NCBI GenBank assembly: GCA_949752735.1
Contig: OX457038.1
Location: forward strand, 64,369,705-64,433,704
Source of the DNA: Lumbricus terrestris
Lineage: Eukaryota; Annelida; Clitellata; Crassiclitellata; Lumbricidae
Reading direction: 5' to 3'
DNA: 64,000 bases
Position numbers and translations under genes: made by a program
The notes under the pieces: model-generated
Databases searched by the model: none
The model's input: the letters and a program-made list of their open reading frames with translations, nothing else
Told to the model about the DNA's origin: nothing
Shown here: positions 36,766 through 48,449 of the stretch, piece by piece
How positions within the stretch are numbered: the stretch's first letter is position 1
Layout of the letters: each line of letters begins with the position of its first letter

Positions 36766-36820
36766 GGGGTTGAACCCGCGACCTTTCGTTGATGGTCCAA
36801 CACGTTAACCATAAGACAAA
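36766..36820 (-). repeat. tRNA-like SINE head
   Basis: On the minus strand it contains TATGGTTAACGTGTTGG (box-A-like) and a good box B GGTTCAACCC. It is next to a G-rich tract. A full tRNA fold was not established. Confidence 0.45.
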
Positions 36821-37890
36821 TGGAGGAAGGGACCCGTAATTGATAAGGGATAGGGAGGGAAGAAGGAAGATGAATGGGAGGAATGGAAGCAGTAAGGGAA
36901 AGATTGATGGATAAAGGAAGGGAGGAAAGGAGGAGTGAGGGATGTAGTAGAACGGGGGGGGGGGTGTGGGGGTAGGTGAAGATAGGGAAGGTGCAACAAA
37001 GGAATGAGGCAGAGGGAAGGACGGATAGAAAGTGGATGGATGGACGAATGTACAATTGTACATTTGTACACTTGTACAGAGTGGTGCACGGATGGACGGG
37101 ATGGACGGACAGACCGTGGAAGAAGGGGACGGAGGGTGATGGAGTGGGAGAGATACATGGAGACTGATGGAAGAGCGAACGGAAGGAGAGGCGGATGAGA
37201 AAGATGGAGGTGGAAAGGTGTCTAGGTCAGGAGGAAAGGCTGGTGGAAGAGAGAGTTTGGTGATTGAGGGATAGAGTGGAAACTTCTGTATCCATCGAAT
37301 AAGCTTCTGTTTAAGTTAGAACCTGGTTCATCCCAGTCACATCACAGAAGATACCAAAGTTCAGTCGCTCAATTATTGGCTTAGACTACTTACACACTAA
37401 CACAGCATAGTGGATCAGCCATAGATGAGACTGCTATTTAAATGATAGAGCTGCTACAATGAATGCTAAATGAAATTACTATATAGCGGAAACGCTGCAG
37501 ACAGTTTCATTGAACACACCCACACCCACACGCACGCACGCACGCACACACACACAAGTAGCCAGTAAGATCAATCCACACACGTATTCAAAGAACCTCG
37601 AGTAAGCAGTATATAAGCTAATATAATGTAATTAATGACGGTATCAAATTACTCATCATTCTCGACAACTATTTCAGAGTGAGGGTTTAATTCGGTGGCC
37701 CTACTATCATGTGCCAAAATAGACAATCTAGACAATAGGATCTAAGTTCAACCAACCGTGTCCATTGTCCGCGTCAGTCACTTGCAGCAGCCTCCCCTGC
37801 AGCACCTGAGTCATTGGTCAACTGTAATTGACACTTCACGGCTCAACACTCAGCGCCACATAGAAAAACAGACTGACGTAGGAGAGAGAA

Positions 37891-37947
<57 letters not shown>

Positions 37948-38010
37948 GGCAGGCAGGCAGGCAGAAAGAGACAGACAGACAGAAAGAGTAAGACAGACAG
38001 ACAGAAACAG
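37891..38010. repeat. (GACA)n tract
   Basis: ACAG/GACA tetranucleotides with a GGCA segment. Inside intron 1. Confidence 0.95.
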
Positions 38011-38769
38011 GAAGGCATAGAGACTGGCAGATACCTTGACACAGTAAGGCCTTATAATTTAATTATTAGTTGAGGGAAATCTTTCATTTTTCTAAAAAGA
38101 CTCAAAAGTAGCAATGGCATCTGACAGAAGCCTGATTAACTGTTGGGAATTGAAGATTCCCCCCACTCGACTTCTACCCTCCGTTCAGTCCCCTGAGCCT
38201 CCCCACCCATCCCACCTCTGGTCAGAGCAAGCCCATCGCCCTAAACACCCCGCAGGGAAAGCAGGGAAAATGGCAGGACGATACATTCATCCACCACTCG
38301 CTCCCTCTTCCTCCTCCACAGCCCCCCTCCTGCACCGGAAGGACTTAGTTCTGATAGGAGGAAGGGAGGTCTTGCCCACTCCGTCTGACTCTCCCTCTGC
38401 TCCTGCTTCAGGCTCCCAAATTATGTGCATGCCTTTCTTTCTCTTGGTCTCTCTATTCTCTCACTACGTCTGTCTGTCTCTGTCTGTCTCTATCTCTGTC
38501 TGTCTGTCTGTCTCTCTCTTTCTCTCTCTCTGTCTCTCTCTCTCTCTGCCTCTATCCACTTGACATATGTAGAATATCCTCCCTCCCCCCTCCCTTCCTC
38601 CAGACAGACAGGTAGGTCGCTGCATGGAAAGAGGCCAAATCATACCTTCCCAAAATACCGTTCTTTAGAAAGAGAACAACAGCCGTCCACAAACTCAACC
38701 AACGAGAAGCCAAAGCAAAGAACTAACGCTACAACCACATCAACCGTATAGCCAACCACAGACACTATT

Positions 38770-38832
38770 GGAGTGCGGTGGTGAAGGGGCATGTTCGGTG
38801 CCTTGGAGCCATAAGGTTACCGGTTCAATAAT
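38770..38832 (+). repeat. tRNA-derived SINE head (fragment)
   Basis: GAGTGCGGTGGTGAAGGGG and a box-B-like GGTTACCGGTTCAATAA resemble the heads at 17.6 and 21.1 kb but are more diverged. Confidence 0.4.
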
Positions 38833-39509
38833 CATTTATAATCTAACTAGCTGGGGTATCCGGCGTTTCCCGGGAAATTAAGGATTCGCCCCACTCCCGG
38901 CTAATCCCCTACTTCCCCACCCTCACTTCACCCCATCCCACCACTCATACTCCTCACCCCGCTTATTTTTCCAATCCCACTCACCCACCAACCCCATGAC
39001 CCGCCGGCCCACCTTGTCTCCACCTCTATGTGGTACTCGGCATTGCCCGGTAAATTTCGGCTTTGGCCCACACGAACCCACCTCATCCGCCCGATCCTCA
39101 ACCCCACTCCACCCAACCCTGCTCCCCAACACCACCCCACGCAACCTCACCACACCGCGACCTCCACTGGGTGCACTTCTATAGCGCCATTATTAAAATG
39201 TACACAACATAAACCGCCGGTCACCTCAAGTGAAATCAAATTAAGAGAACCGAATGCGTTGTTGAAGCCCTAAATCAAGGAAAATACATTTTTAAGCCTG
39301 ATCTGTACTAAACGTCTCAGATAGAAACATCTGAGAAACTACGACAGAAAAACTAAGCAAAACTCAGTAAATATTTGTTCATGTTAAAAAAGTCTGTCAG
39401 AAATGAAAATGTGCAAAAAACTTCACATTAAAGAAACTTAGACAACAGAAAAAGAATACGAATTATGACTAATTTAAACAAGTCATCAATAATCTTCTCC
39501 CTGACTATT

Positions 39510-39935
39510 CACTTGTCTGTCTGTGTCTGTGTGCTTGCCTGTGTGTGTGAGTCTGTGAGTTTGCCTGTGCGTCTGTCTGTGTGTGTCCGTCTGTCTGTGT
39601 GTCTGTCTGTGTGTAAGTCTGTATGTCTGTCTGTGTGTCTATGTATGTATGTATGTCTGTGTTTCTCTGTGTGTGGGTCTGTGTGTGTCTGTCCCTGTTC
39701 CTGTCTGTGTGTCTGTCTGTCTGTGTGTCTGGCTGTGTGTCTGTGTATGTCTGTGTGTCTGTCTGTGCGTCTCTCTTTGTGTGGGTCTGTGTGGGTGTGT
39801 GTTTCTGTCTGTGTCTGTCTGTCTGTGTGCCTGCCTGTGTGTGTCTGTCTGTGAGTGGGTCTGTGAGTGGGTCTGTGTGGGTGTGTGCTTCTGTCTGTGT
39901 GTCTGTGTGTGTGCCTGTCTGTGTGTCTGTCAATG
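39510..39935. repeat. (TGTC/TGTG)n tract
   Basis: About 425 bp of TGTCTGTGTG-type sequence. It is open in several frames on both strands only because of its composition. Confidence 0.9.
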
Positions 39936-40924
39936 GCAGATAAATATTGAACTCACTACCTAACAGGCAATTACAAAACCACCTGTTCCCACTACATGGG
40001 GCAAATACAAGGAATACACCCCATAACCCCAACAAACACATGGGTAGATTCAGACTGGAGAAAGACATGCAGGGAGTCTTAGACTCGGATGATCCAGGTA
40101 GATACAAGAGGGCAGAGGTATGGATACAGAGGCAGGAAGACAGACACTGGAGATGGCTGGAGGAGCAGCGAAGGGAACAGGAATGCGTGTGTGTATATGT
40201 GTGTAAGTTTATATTTATATATCACACACACACATGCACACACACATGCACATTCACACGCTCACACCCACACACATGTGCATTATATATATATTATATA
40301 TAATTATATATTAAATATATTATACATCATATACTGAATGGAAGATGGAGGGAGGTAGACAGACAAGCAGAGGTAAGGACGGACCATGGCAAGAGGGTAT
40401 TGGCCATAGGTTACTGGGTACCCATGCGAAATGTTCTCCTTATTCTCCCAACCAGCCGAGGGAAGGGAATAGAATTAAATTTGCAACCGGGAAGGATATT
40501 AATAGCTGACCAATTACATCCGTTTGGTGTGGGGCAGGATGTGGTTGGGTGAGGAAGGACTGTGGGTGATGGTAATGGATCATATGTTCCACGGTACACC
40601 ACATCTGGGTTTCATCAGGACAGGGGTCTGGCACCAAGCCTCCACCCTCTCCTCCCCCAAACGGACACCCCGTCCTACTCCCCGTCTCCCCCTCCCCCGA
40701 AGTGGCATCTGGACACTCTGTGCAACCCTGAGATTCATCTGACCAGTCGTATAGGCTTCTGATGTAAACCAATGCAAGGCAATTTAAATGAAGATAGATT
40801 ATATAGCTCAATTCACTAATATGCTAGACAGAGGCTATGCACACAATTGTTATAAAGATTCAACGTGAGGGGGTAAAACCCCGAACATGACCCTCTACAT
40901 ATACAAGAAAAGAATATGAGATGT

Positions 40925-41285
40925 GCAAGACTGCAAAAGATTACATAGGCATTCCAAGAAAAGTTTGTGCGAAATTGATGGAAAACAGAATGAGGCAGTA
41001 AGTTGAAAGAGTGCTGCGTGCATGGAGAAAGCAAGTTGGGTTCAGGTCAGGAACAAGCATAAGTGATAGACTAATCACTACGAGACAGAAACTATAAAAA
41101 GTATGAAATGCAATCAGAAAGTCTTTACCGACTTATTAGTTTTCAAACAACCATTAATTTTGACAGCACTATATCATGATCGAATGCAGAGGGCGAAACA
41201 AAATGTAAAAATATCAGAGCAATTTATAAAACTTGTACAAGAGATATATGAACAAACGTCAAATGTCATGAATGCAGATTAAAAA
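40925..41285 (+). pseudogene. degenerate LINE reverse-transcriptase fragment
   Basis: Two frames carry pieces of a reverse transcriptase: KVCAKLMENRMRQ...VGFRSGTSISDRL and, after a shift, FKQPLILTALYHDRMQ...SEQFIKLVQEIYEQ. They correspond to the fingers/palm region before the catalytic motif. Stops and frameshifts show it is dead. Confidence 0.6.
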
Positions 41286-41400
41286 ATTCCCACAATACCA
41301 TGAAAATGTGGTACAACAATGATGTATAATTTTTTTTCAAACCTATTTAACCTATTTAACAGAAGTAGCAATGTCACACTCGGCTTTAACAGCACTGAGA

Positions 41401-41518
41401 CAAATTAAGGGCTTCTGAGTAAACTTTGATTTGTTCACCCTGCTGACAGTCTCCCATTTCAAATTAAGGGCTTCTGAGTAAACTTTGATTTGTTCACCCT
41501 GCTGACAGTCTCCCATTA
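41401..41518. repeat. 59-bp perfect tandem duplication
   Basis: Two adjacent, essentially identical 59-bp units starting CAAATTAAGGGCTTCTG. The near-perfect identity indicates a recent event or an assembly duplication. Confidence 0.9.
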
Positions 41519-43183
41519 GAAGCAGACGAGAACAAACCTGCTGGATAAATATTACTAAGATACACGAAACCAGTAGAAGATTCTGTCAAATGATAAATGC
41601 AGAGAAAACTCTGTCGACTATAATTTTATATAAATGATCATGCCTCCCAATGTTTCTTCTAAATTGTATTTCATATTGTTTGCATATGATAAGAATGTGT
41701 TCTACTGTCATAGTTATCTGTGAACCCTTTTCCAAATAGTAAATACTGAGCTGAGTGAGCTCAGACTAGCAGCAAATTGGTTTTGTGCCAATAAATTTAA
41801 CTTAATCTTGTTAAAGCAAACTATATCCTATTTTGGGCCTCATAGGAAGCCTTGTCCCTTGCAGCCACCTATGTACTGAGTATTAATGGATTTCATCTCC
41901 TTAGGGAAGAGTCCACAAAATTTCTGGAGTCTATATTATATATATATATGAGTTGATCAGCATCAACATGGATGGATCCTATAAAATGTACTTCCTAAAA
42001 AATTGCTAAAAAATACTGGAGTCTCTGTCAGTCTTCCAATCAACCAGTTAGTCAGCATATCAGCCAGCCAGTCAGTCAGCCAATCAGTCAGCCAATCAGC
42101 GAGCCAGTAAAAGTAAAAAGAAACAACTGGGTGGCGTGACAGATTTAAATTGGATAAGAAATTGCAGGTTTAGATTTACCCACGGAAATTGCCCAAACCC
42201 TTTGGGAATGGCGTAAGTTATCGTTTGGCAGAAGTGAATTTGACCTCAGTAATCACCGATAATTACCCGCAGATTAGGAAGCCATTTGGGGCAATTGCTG
42301 ACCGGGAGGGAAAGGCTTTGATATACAGGCACCCTTCTCTCAGTCTTTCAGGCATCTGCGGATGTTGAACTTGGCCCAGAGGGTTTATGGGTCAAGTTGG
42401 GGTGACACAAAATCAGTGTATTGAGAAGGGTGGCAAAGGAAAGAAAGAAAAACAAGGAGTGGGGTGATAGACAGAAAGGTGCTAAGCATCTGCTCGCCTT
42501 GTGGCCTTGCATTTGAGGGCTGCTTTACTGTGAACTTTAAAACTGGCAAGTTGGATTCATGGAGTCTGCACTCTGTGGTGCTTGCACTTTGTGGTGACTG
42601 CATTATGATTATGTGGTGATTGTACTTCGTGATGGTTGCATTTTATGGTGGCTGCCGTTTCCAGACATTAACAAAGAACCCAAGGCAACGGACACGAAAT
42701 CAAAACTAAAGCTAATGTCTGAGTAAACAGAACGACTTTTCGAGAGCGCCCCCAGTCATAATGGACGCCTGCTATAATAAGCGAGCGATCAACTATGGCA
42801 CGCTGAAATTAATTAAACGCTTGGAAATTAATTATAATGTCGCCGCGTCTGGGCATTGGCCGAGGGGATCGACTGACCCTGCCCCAGTCGCCCTGGGGGC
42901 ATGAAACATCAAAAGACAGGAGGCAACGATGACCATCTCTATTAACCCCGGTTATTCATTAACCCAGACTAGAGAATTTGCACTGCATGGCTCAGAAACC
43001 CAACAGAGTCTATATAACTTTATATTTCAATGAAATATACATTTATGTTTTATATTTATATTTTCTATTATCTGTCACTCAATTACTTACTACACAGATT
43101 CTAGTACCTTTTACAATATTACACTACTACTCTTACAGTATTCCCCTAGAAATAATTTGCTATTACTCTATTACATAACTCAT

Positions 43184-43357
43184 AATAACCAATTGCTCCA
43201 TTCCTCTGTCACTCAATACCATTACCTATTACTCCATTACTTAATTTATACTCAACAAATTAACATGTATAATAACCAATTGCTCCATTCCTCTGTCACT
43301 CAATACCATTACCTATTACTCCATTACTTAATTCATACTCAACAAATTAACATGTAT
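43184..43357. repeat. 87-bp tandem duplication
   Basis: Two copies of an 87-bp AT-rich unit (43184-43270, 43271-43357) starting AATAACCAATTGCTCC, differing at about one base. Confidence 0.9.
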
Positions 43358-43441
43358 TACCTATAGTTCTCAATTACCTAGGCAATTCAGAACACAGTGT
43401 TTATTCAATATGCAAACAGCTTCCTTCAACTGTGCATAAAT

Positions 43442-43684
43442 TTAAATGATTTCATTTGTTAACAATGTAGTAATGTAATTATTGCTGTGTACCTGACAAG
43501 TTTTTAGTGCCACATTACTCTGCCAGGGGTAAAATGAAGCATGCCTTCCGGTGGCAAATGCTGAGCACAGGCACATGGTATACGGCAAAATAAACAGATC
43601 TATACAGACGAAGATGGAGAAGAAGTAAACGAAGAAGACCCAATTTTGACTCCAGTGCCACTCCATCAGGGCTTCACTCCCCAT
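43442..43684 (-). CDS. hypothetical 80-aa ORF with hydrophobic segment
   Basis: This minus-strand frame starts MGSEALMEWHW and has a hydrophobic run of about 25 residues (VFFVYFFSIFVCIDLFI). A possible 3' splice site (TTGGCAG) lies upstream and a possible donor (TGTCAG|GTACAC) inside. I recognise no family. It sits in intron 1 of the EVA1C-like gene on the same strand, so it might be an alternative exon or a chance frame. Confidence 0.2.
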   Translation of the reverse strand: MGSEALMEWHWSQNWVFFVYFFSIFVCIDLFILPYTMCLCSAFATGRHASFYPWQSNVALKTCQVHSNNYITTLLTNEII

Positions 43685-44250
43685 TCTGGAAGTTCAAGAT
43701 TGGAATTTCATTGAACTGCCAATCAAAACCATGATGAGAAGTTGAAAATTATATGGTACTAGACAGATCTTTCCCAGGTCAGGCTCGACCACATGGCGCA
43801 AGCCACCTCATATGTAGACCCAGTGATAATTATTTACTCAGACATCCTGGGAACTGAACAGGTTACAAAGGACTTCATTTACAAAAACCAACAAGCTCAA
43901 ATTAGCCAAAATATGAGCAATTGAATCATGTTGACAATAACTCTGGTTGAAAACAATCTGATATAAAAAAAAATATTAAAAAAACCACTGAGAATATAAC
44001 CAATAAGAAAATGCAATGGATGTATCTAAACACTTCCACACCACCTTTTAACGACATTGCGCTATATAAAAGCCAGCTTCAAAACATTCAATTAGTATAT
44101 CAGTCAACAAAAATACCATATCGCCTAAGTCAGCTGGCAGTAAGCCTACCCGCCAGAAATGCAGCAAGCTAGACATTAACAATCAGTTAATTGATCAATC
44201 AACTCTGACAGACAGACGTTTGCACTAACACAATCAACATGATCACTTAC

Positions 44251-44344
44251 TATCGTTTTCCTGGGCAGCGGCGTATCCAAGGCACAACAGTAGAACTACT
44301 GTAAATCCGATCAACCAGCTTGACACGGTAGGTCTCTCCAACAT
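44251..44344 (-). CDS. EVA1C: EVA1C-like exon 1: start codon and signal peptide
   Basis: The ATG is at 44344-44342, followed by 31 codons and one base of a split codon before a consensus donor A|GTAAGT. The peptide has a short basic N-region (MLER), a hydrophobic core (LIGFTVVLLLCLGY) and an Ala-Ala-Ala-Gln end typical of signal peptidase cleavage. The phase-1 donor matches exon 2, giving Gln-Glu-Asn-Asp-Asn-Arg-Ala-Cys at the entry of lectin domain 1. The link across 28.8 kb is inferred from phase and domain logic. Confidence 0.72.
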
Positions 44345-45180
44345 GGTGTGTACAGCCCACCATCCGAACCCAGGTTAATCCCAACCCAGGTGGCAGACAA
44401 CTCCCACACCACCACCACCTCCTCCACCTACTCCGGCTTGGATTAGCAGCAGCTCTCCGAAGCGGCAATCCATAGGACCTCTACGGCCGCGGTGGCTGCT
44501 TAACCAAACTCACCATGTGCGAATACAGTCCACTACAAAACAAGCGTACAAACGGAGAATATTTAAACTGGCCTGGGCGCGGGACTATTCCAGAGCCAGC
44601 CTGCCGTCAATGTGAGCCGTATTTCTATCCAGGCGTTAGCATCTGGGGCAGCCAGTCCGTCCCCGTTGGCGCTGCAAACCGCTTCAGCCAAAGCCCCACC
44701 TCTGCTTAGAAAAATCCCCACTGGCTCATCCAGTACATGTGTTTCGCTCCCAACGCCACTCGGGCGAAAGTGCCTAGTGCGATTATAAATTCATTCATTC
44801 CGTTCAATGCAGCGCTTTCAAAGGAAAACATTAACGGCAATTACGAGGCAATATAAAATTATTGTTGGCCGGTAGTTCGCAGTACCACTTCCATCAAGGC
44901 GATCAAGCGATATCAGATTGTACGCATCAGGAATTACACGCACGCAAGGCTCCAAAGCAAGCGTTCGAAAGCACCGAAACAAACTCCCAAAATGCAATCT
45001 GAACACTTTTCGGGCTAACCAAGCACGCATACGATTCAAGAACACGAAAAACTGCATAAACTTTACTGTAGCATTAAGAATATTTACCGCAAACAGAATG
45101 TAAACAATCTATTAATACGCGCCTGTATTTCGACCTACTTGGCCGACCACCGCGTTTTAAGGGCGATTAGCTTATTATCA
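44345..45180 (-). promoter_or_regulatory. CpG-rich 5' region of EVA1C-like gene
   Basis: Upstream of the signal-peptide ATG the sequence is relatively CpG-rich (GGCCGCGG at about 44485, GGGCGCGGGAC at about 44575), unlike the AT-rich flanks. It probably contains the transcription start and 5' UTR. No TATA box was assigned, and the limits are approximate. Confidence 0.4.
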
Positions 45181-46235
45181 ATTCGCCAGGTAGAGCCACA
45201 AGAACTGGATTTCATTTAGCGCTTAGCGATACATAATTCATCCCACGGTACATAGGCCTATTCGACTAAATAACAATCACTAATCAATCAATCATTAATT
45301 CAATAATTCGTGGATTTATATTGCAGTTGAATTAATCACAGCTTTTATTTAGCCACATGTCACGTGTCAAACTAAGGCGTTTAGGCCTATATTAAAAAAA
45401 ACAATTTATTGAAGAATTGAGATGTAAAATTTTATCTTGGTAGACCTAAGGTAGGCTACTTAGGCCTATATCAATAGGCCTACTGACGCCCCAGGTTAAT
45501 TGCAGACTAGCGTAGCCAAGGTGTAGAAAAAAGTAATAAATCTCCGATTGCTTCGAGTACATAACAGCAGTAATACTTACTCAATGAATGGACAGTGAGT
45601 TTGTAAGACAGAGCATAAAACAGCAGCTGCTAGGTAGGTAGCCTATAGGCCTAGCTACCACAAACCGGTAAGTGGGAAAGTGAAGATCGCTTATGGCAAT
45701 AATAAGAGGTAGACAGCAGATAGATTGGACACAATGCAGACATTATTAATGATTCGCTTCGGGAAATGGAGGTAGCGGGGGCAGTGGCGGCGATAGGGAG
45801 CTAGGGAGCTAGAGGGGCTAAGCCCCCTCCCTATAAAAGACAATCCGAGGCTGTATTTCTCACTCCATATCTGTCTCACTTTCCCTCCCTGTCTGTCTGT
45901 TTCACAACCTGTGTACTTGCCCAACTGGTCAAATAAGCCTACTGTAGGCCTATGCATGTAGCCTACACGCACAAACACAGAGGCAAACAGACCTACAGAT
46001 AGATGATTAGACCTCGCCTAAGTGTTTTAATATTTGGAACCTTGCCTATTTGAACTCAAAATGGCGAATGTGGCTAAATCCACCTGTCAGGCAGTCTGTC
46101 TGCATTTTATAATTATGTCTGGAAACTTTGGTTATTACGCGCATAGTCTAATATGCACGTGTATCAAACAGATAGACAAGCAGATTTCCCAGGTTGGGGC
46201 TAATAATACACGTACAGAGTTTATTTTCTTTAATC
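45181..46235. other. intergenic, no recognised gene
   Basis: AT-rich sequence with many TAGGCCTA-like octamers. Open frames are short and without familiar motifs. Confidence 0.5.
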
Positions 46236-46300
46236 GTGGCTGGACTGAGAGCGCTTCTGAGTGCAGCGAGTGGGTTCTTTATAGGGCGCTATATAAATGA
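46236..46300 (+). repeat. SINE 3'-tail fragment
   Basis: GAGCGCTTCTGAGTGCAG...TATAGGGCGCTATATAAATGA matches the common tail module. Confidence 0.65.
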
Positions 46301-47431
46301 TCAATAATTTACCTGTATACAGGCGAATAATTGTAATGGTCTAATAATGATAGGCTATAATCGTTGGAAGTTTGCCAAGAAAATCAAAAATGACGTAGAC
46401 CTATTGATTGCGTCATCATCCTGTTGCCTTAGTTCTTCAAGTTGCCGGATAGATTGCGGAGAGAGAGAGACGCATTCGACATTTCTTCACAAATGTTCGC
46501 AGATTTCCTGTTCTTCATCGAAGTTCTGCCAAATCATTCTGCCCAACTTCTGTTTCGATCGAATTTTCGTTAAAATTAATGGCGTCAGGTAAATCAAAAT
46601 AATAAATATAAATTATGACATAACTATAGTATCGGGAACCGACGTGTGGGTTAGGCAAACTTATAGAATCCGGAACCGAATGACGACACTAACCCTATTC
46701 CAAATCCAAACCCTAACCGGCCCTCACGACTCCTAACCTGACCTAACCGACCCTCAAACCTGAACCTAACAGACACTTCGGGCCCGGTTACCATAATTAT
46801 GCCAGCCTGTGATTCGTCGTGATGGTATGCTGGGTCAGATTTAGGCGTCGTGATGGTCGGTTAGGTTTAGGGCTAGCATCGTCATTAGGTCCCCCATCCT
46901 TAGTTTTGCCAAAAATTAATAAATTACTAAAAATCAGCGATGTTTTAATCGTAATTTTCACTTTAGAGATTACCTGTCTGCTGCTTTTCAGTGAAGCGAT
47001 GGCATAAAATATTTTCCATTCACAATCATCGTAGCGGGACTAAGCGGGTCGCAAGGATCTATTGAGAGAATCAGCAACAGATGGCGGTTCTCGAGGTTGG
47101 AGCAACGAAAACTGTCGACAGAATTACTATCTGTAGGCCTAGGCCTAACTGGAAAACAAGAGTAAGAACTGTAATATATCTGGACTGGACAGTTGTTAGG
47201 CAAATCTGCCTTTCTAGAACGATAGTAAACCGGTGTTTAGCTACAGCCTTGTTAATCTGTTTGTTGCTTTCCGTTGTCGGTGAAGGCTTAAACCGATCGT
47301 TCAACCATTTCCTTTTGAGTATCGTTCATCTTGGGTGACAAGGAAACGTCAAGCAAGCATTGTCATCAGTCGGTAGATGGCGGTTTTTGCGACTGGAACG
47401 ACATCTGTTGCACATATGATGCAACTACGAA
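46301..47431. other. intergenic, no recognised gene
   Basis: It includes a CCTAACC/CCTAACCGACC-rich stretch at about 46690-46770. Nothing coding is recognised. Confidence 0.45.
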
Positions 47432-47541
47432 GTTGTTGCTGTTTAACGACGACACTGTGTCATATCAAGGATGACTAGTGTCGTACTCCTCATTTCTTCA
47501 GGCTTGGGTCTGGCATTGCAATGCACGAGCAGTGGCGGAGT
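47432..47541 (+). repeat. third copy of the 107-bp dispersed repeat
   Basis: GTTGCTGTTTAACGAC...CAGGCTTGGGTCTGGCATTG...CAGTGGCGGAGT matches the arms of the inverted pair at 22360-23105. Confidence 0.65.
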
Positions 47542-47799
47542 TCCAACTGCCATAGTTACTAGTGTAACCTAGAAGGTTCTAAACTTCTAATAGAAATAAT
47601 ACTTAAAAGCGGAAATACAGTGATCATTTAACTAAGATGTTAGTTAAGTCATTCATAAATGTCTTGTTACATTACGATACCATATCATACATGGCTATGG
47701 TAAACTTCTCTGGTGTATAATTCTGTAGTTGGGTGATGCTGCTGACATTCACTATCGTCGTCGTCGGAGTCGCAAAGATCCTTCATCATGAAGATTCTA

Positions 47800-48295
47800 C
47801 AGGTATTGATGGTCCTCTGTCTAGGTACAAAGTTTCAGATCAATAGCTGCATTTTACGGAAAAATATTTCTCCCCCCAATAATACCGGGGCAAGGTGTGT
47901 GTTGGGTGGGGGAGAGGTGAGCTGGTAGCATTCGGTGTAGCTGAAACGTTTCAGGTGAATAGCTGTGAAACTATGGCGACGGAACGGATATTGCAAAAGT
48001 TTGGGTGTTCGCTCTCCCACCCTGGCCCCATGGTGGGGGAGATTCGCCAATCCCTCCACCAGGTGATTCTGATGGCCCTCTGTCTAGGTAGAAAGTTTCA
48101 GACCAATAGCTGCATCTTAGTGAAATTTTGGGGGTTTCACCCCACCCTGGCCCCCATGGTGCACGGTAGAGACTCGCCAACCACTCGTTGGGGTGTCTCA
48201 TGCCGAGCCCTACACGTACAGTAGTGAAGGTTTGGAGTAAAAAGTTCAAAAACTGTAGAAATGCATCCCGGTCAGACAGACAGACAGACAGACAT

Positions 48296-48326
<31 letters not shown>

Positions 48327-48335
48327 TATACATTG
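47800..48335. repeat. tandem degenerate repeat ending in (GACA)n
   Basis: Three related segments repeat AGTTTCAG..CAATAGCTG and CACCCTGGCCCC-ATGGTG (about 47830, 47950, 48090). They are followed by a GACA tetranucleotide run at 48275-48327. Probably part of a dispersed repeat of unknown class. Confidence 0.55.
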
Positions 48336-48449
48336 CACTTAATGCATTAATGTCAGTCAGTCGGCTCAGTTCTGCTGCGGCACTTCTATGTCCAACTCCA
48401 AGGAAAAGGTTGAACAGTTGAACAACTGCTAATGACTTAATGTACACTA

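Larger units (their letters stand above)
15498..44250 (-). other. intron 1 of EVA1C-like gene (28.8 kb)
   Basis: This is the long first intron, between the phase-1 donor after the signal peptide and exon 2. It is filled with SINE and LINE relics, TIR elements, microsatellites and polypyrimidine tracts, listed separately. The stretches 18.0-20.9 kb, 24.1-25.1 kb, 32.9-33.4 kb and 41.5-42.9 kb hold nothing I recognise beyond scattered AT-rich microsatellites. Confidence 0.65.
7330..44344 (-). other. EVA1C: span of EVA1C-like gene (7 coding exons)
   Basis: Coding exons in transcript order: 44344-44251, 15497-15223, 14489-14366, 12763-12614, 11065-10922, 10025-9864 and 8015-7330. Their lengths (94, 275, 124, 150, 144, 162, 686 nt) sum to 1635 nt, an open frame of 544 codons plus stop. 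Every intron has GT..AG ends, and donor and acceptor phases agree at all six joins (phase 1 everywhere except phase 0 between exons 2 and 3). The predicted order is signal peptide (1-28), SUEL lectin 1 (about 34-163), SUEL lectin 2 (about 172-262), stalk, one membrane helix (about 322-344) and a cytoplasmic tail of about 200 residues. This is the EVA1C domain order; family members are cell-surface proteins, and C. elegans EVA-1 acts as a SLT-1/Robo co-receptor in axon guidance. Exon joins are inferred without RNA evidence, and further alternative exons are possible. Confidence 0.8.

Noticed and set aside
39465..40107. Cys/Val-rich and Thr/Asp-rich frames up to 200 codons
   Set aside because: All arise from the (TGTC/TGTG)n tract, open in several frames on both strands.
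46690..46770. CCTAACC-rich stretch as interstitial telomere repeat
   Set aside because: Units are irregular (CCTAACCGACC, CCTGACC) and do not match TTAGGG arrays.
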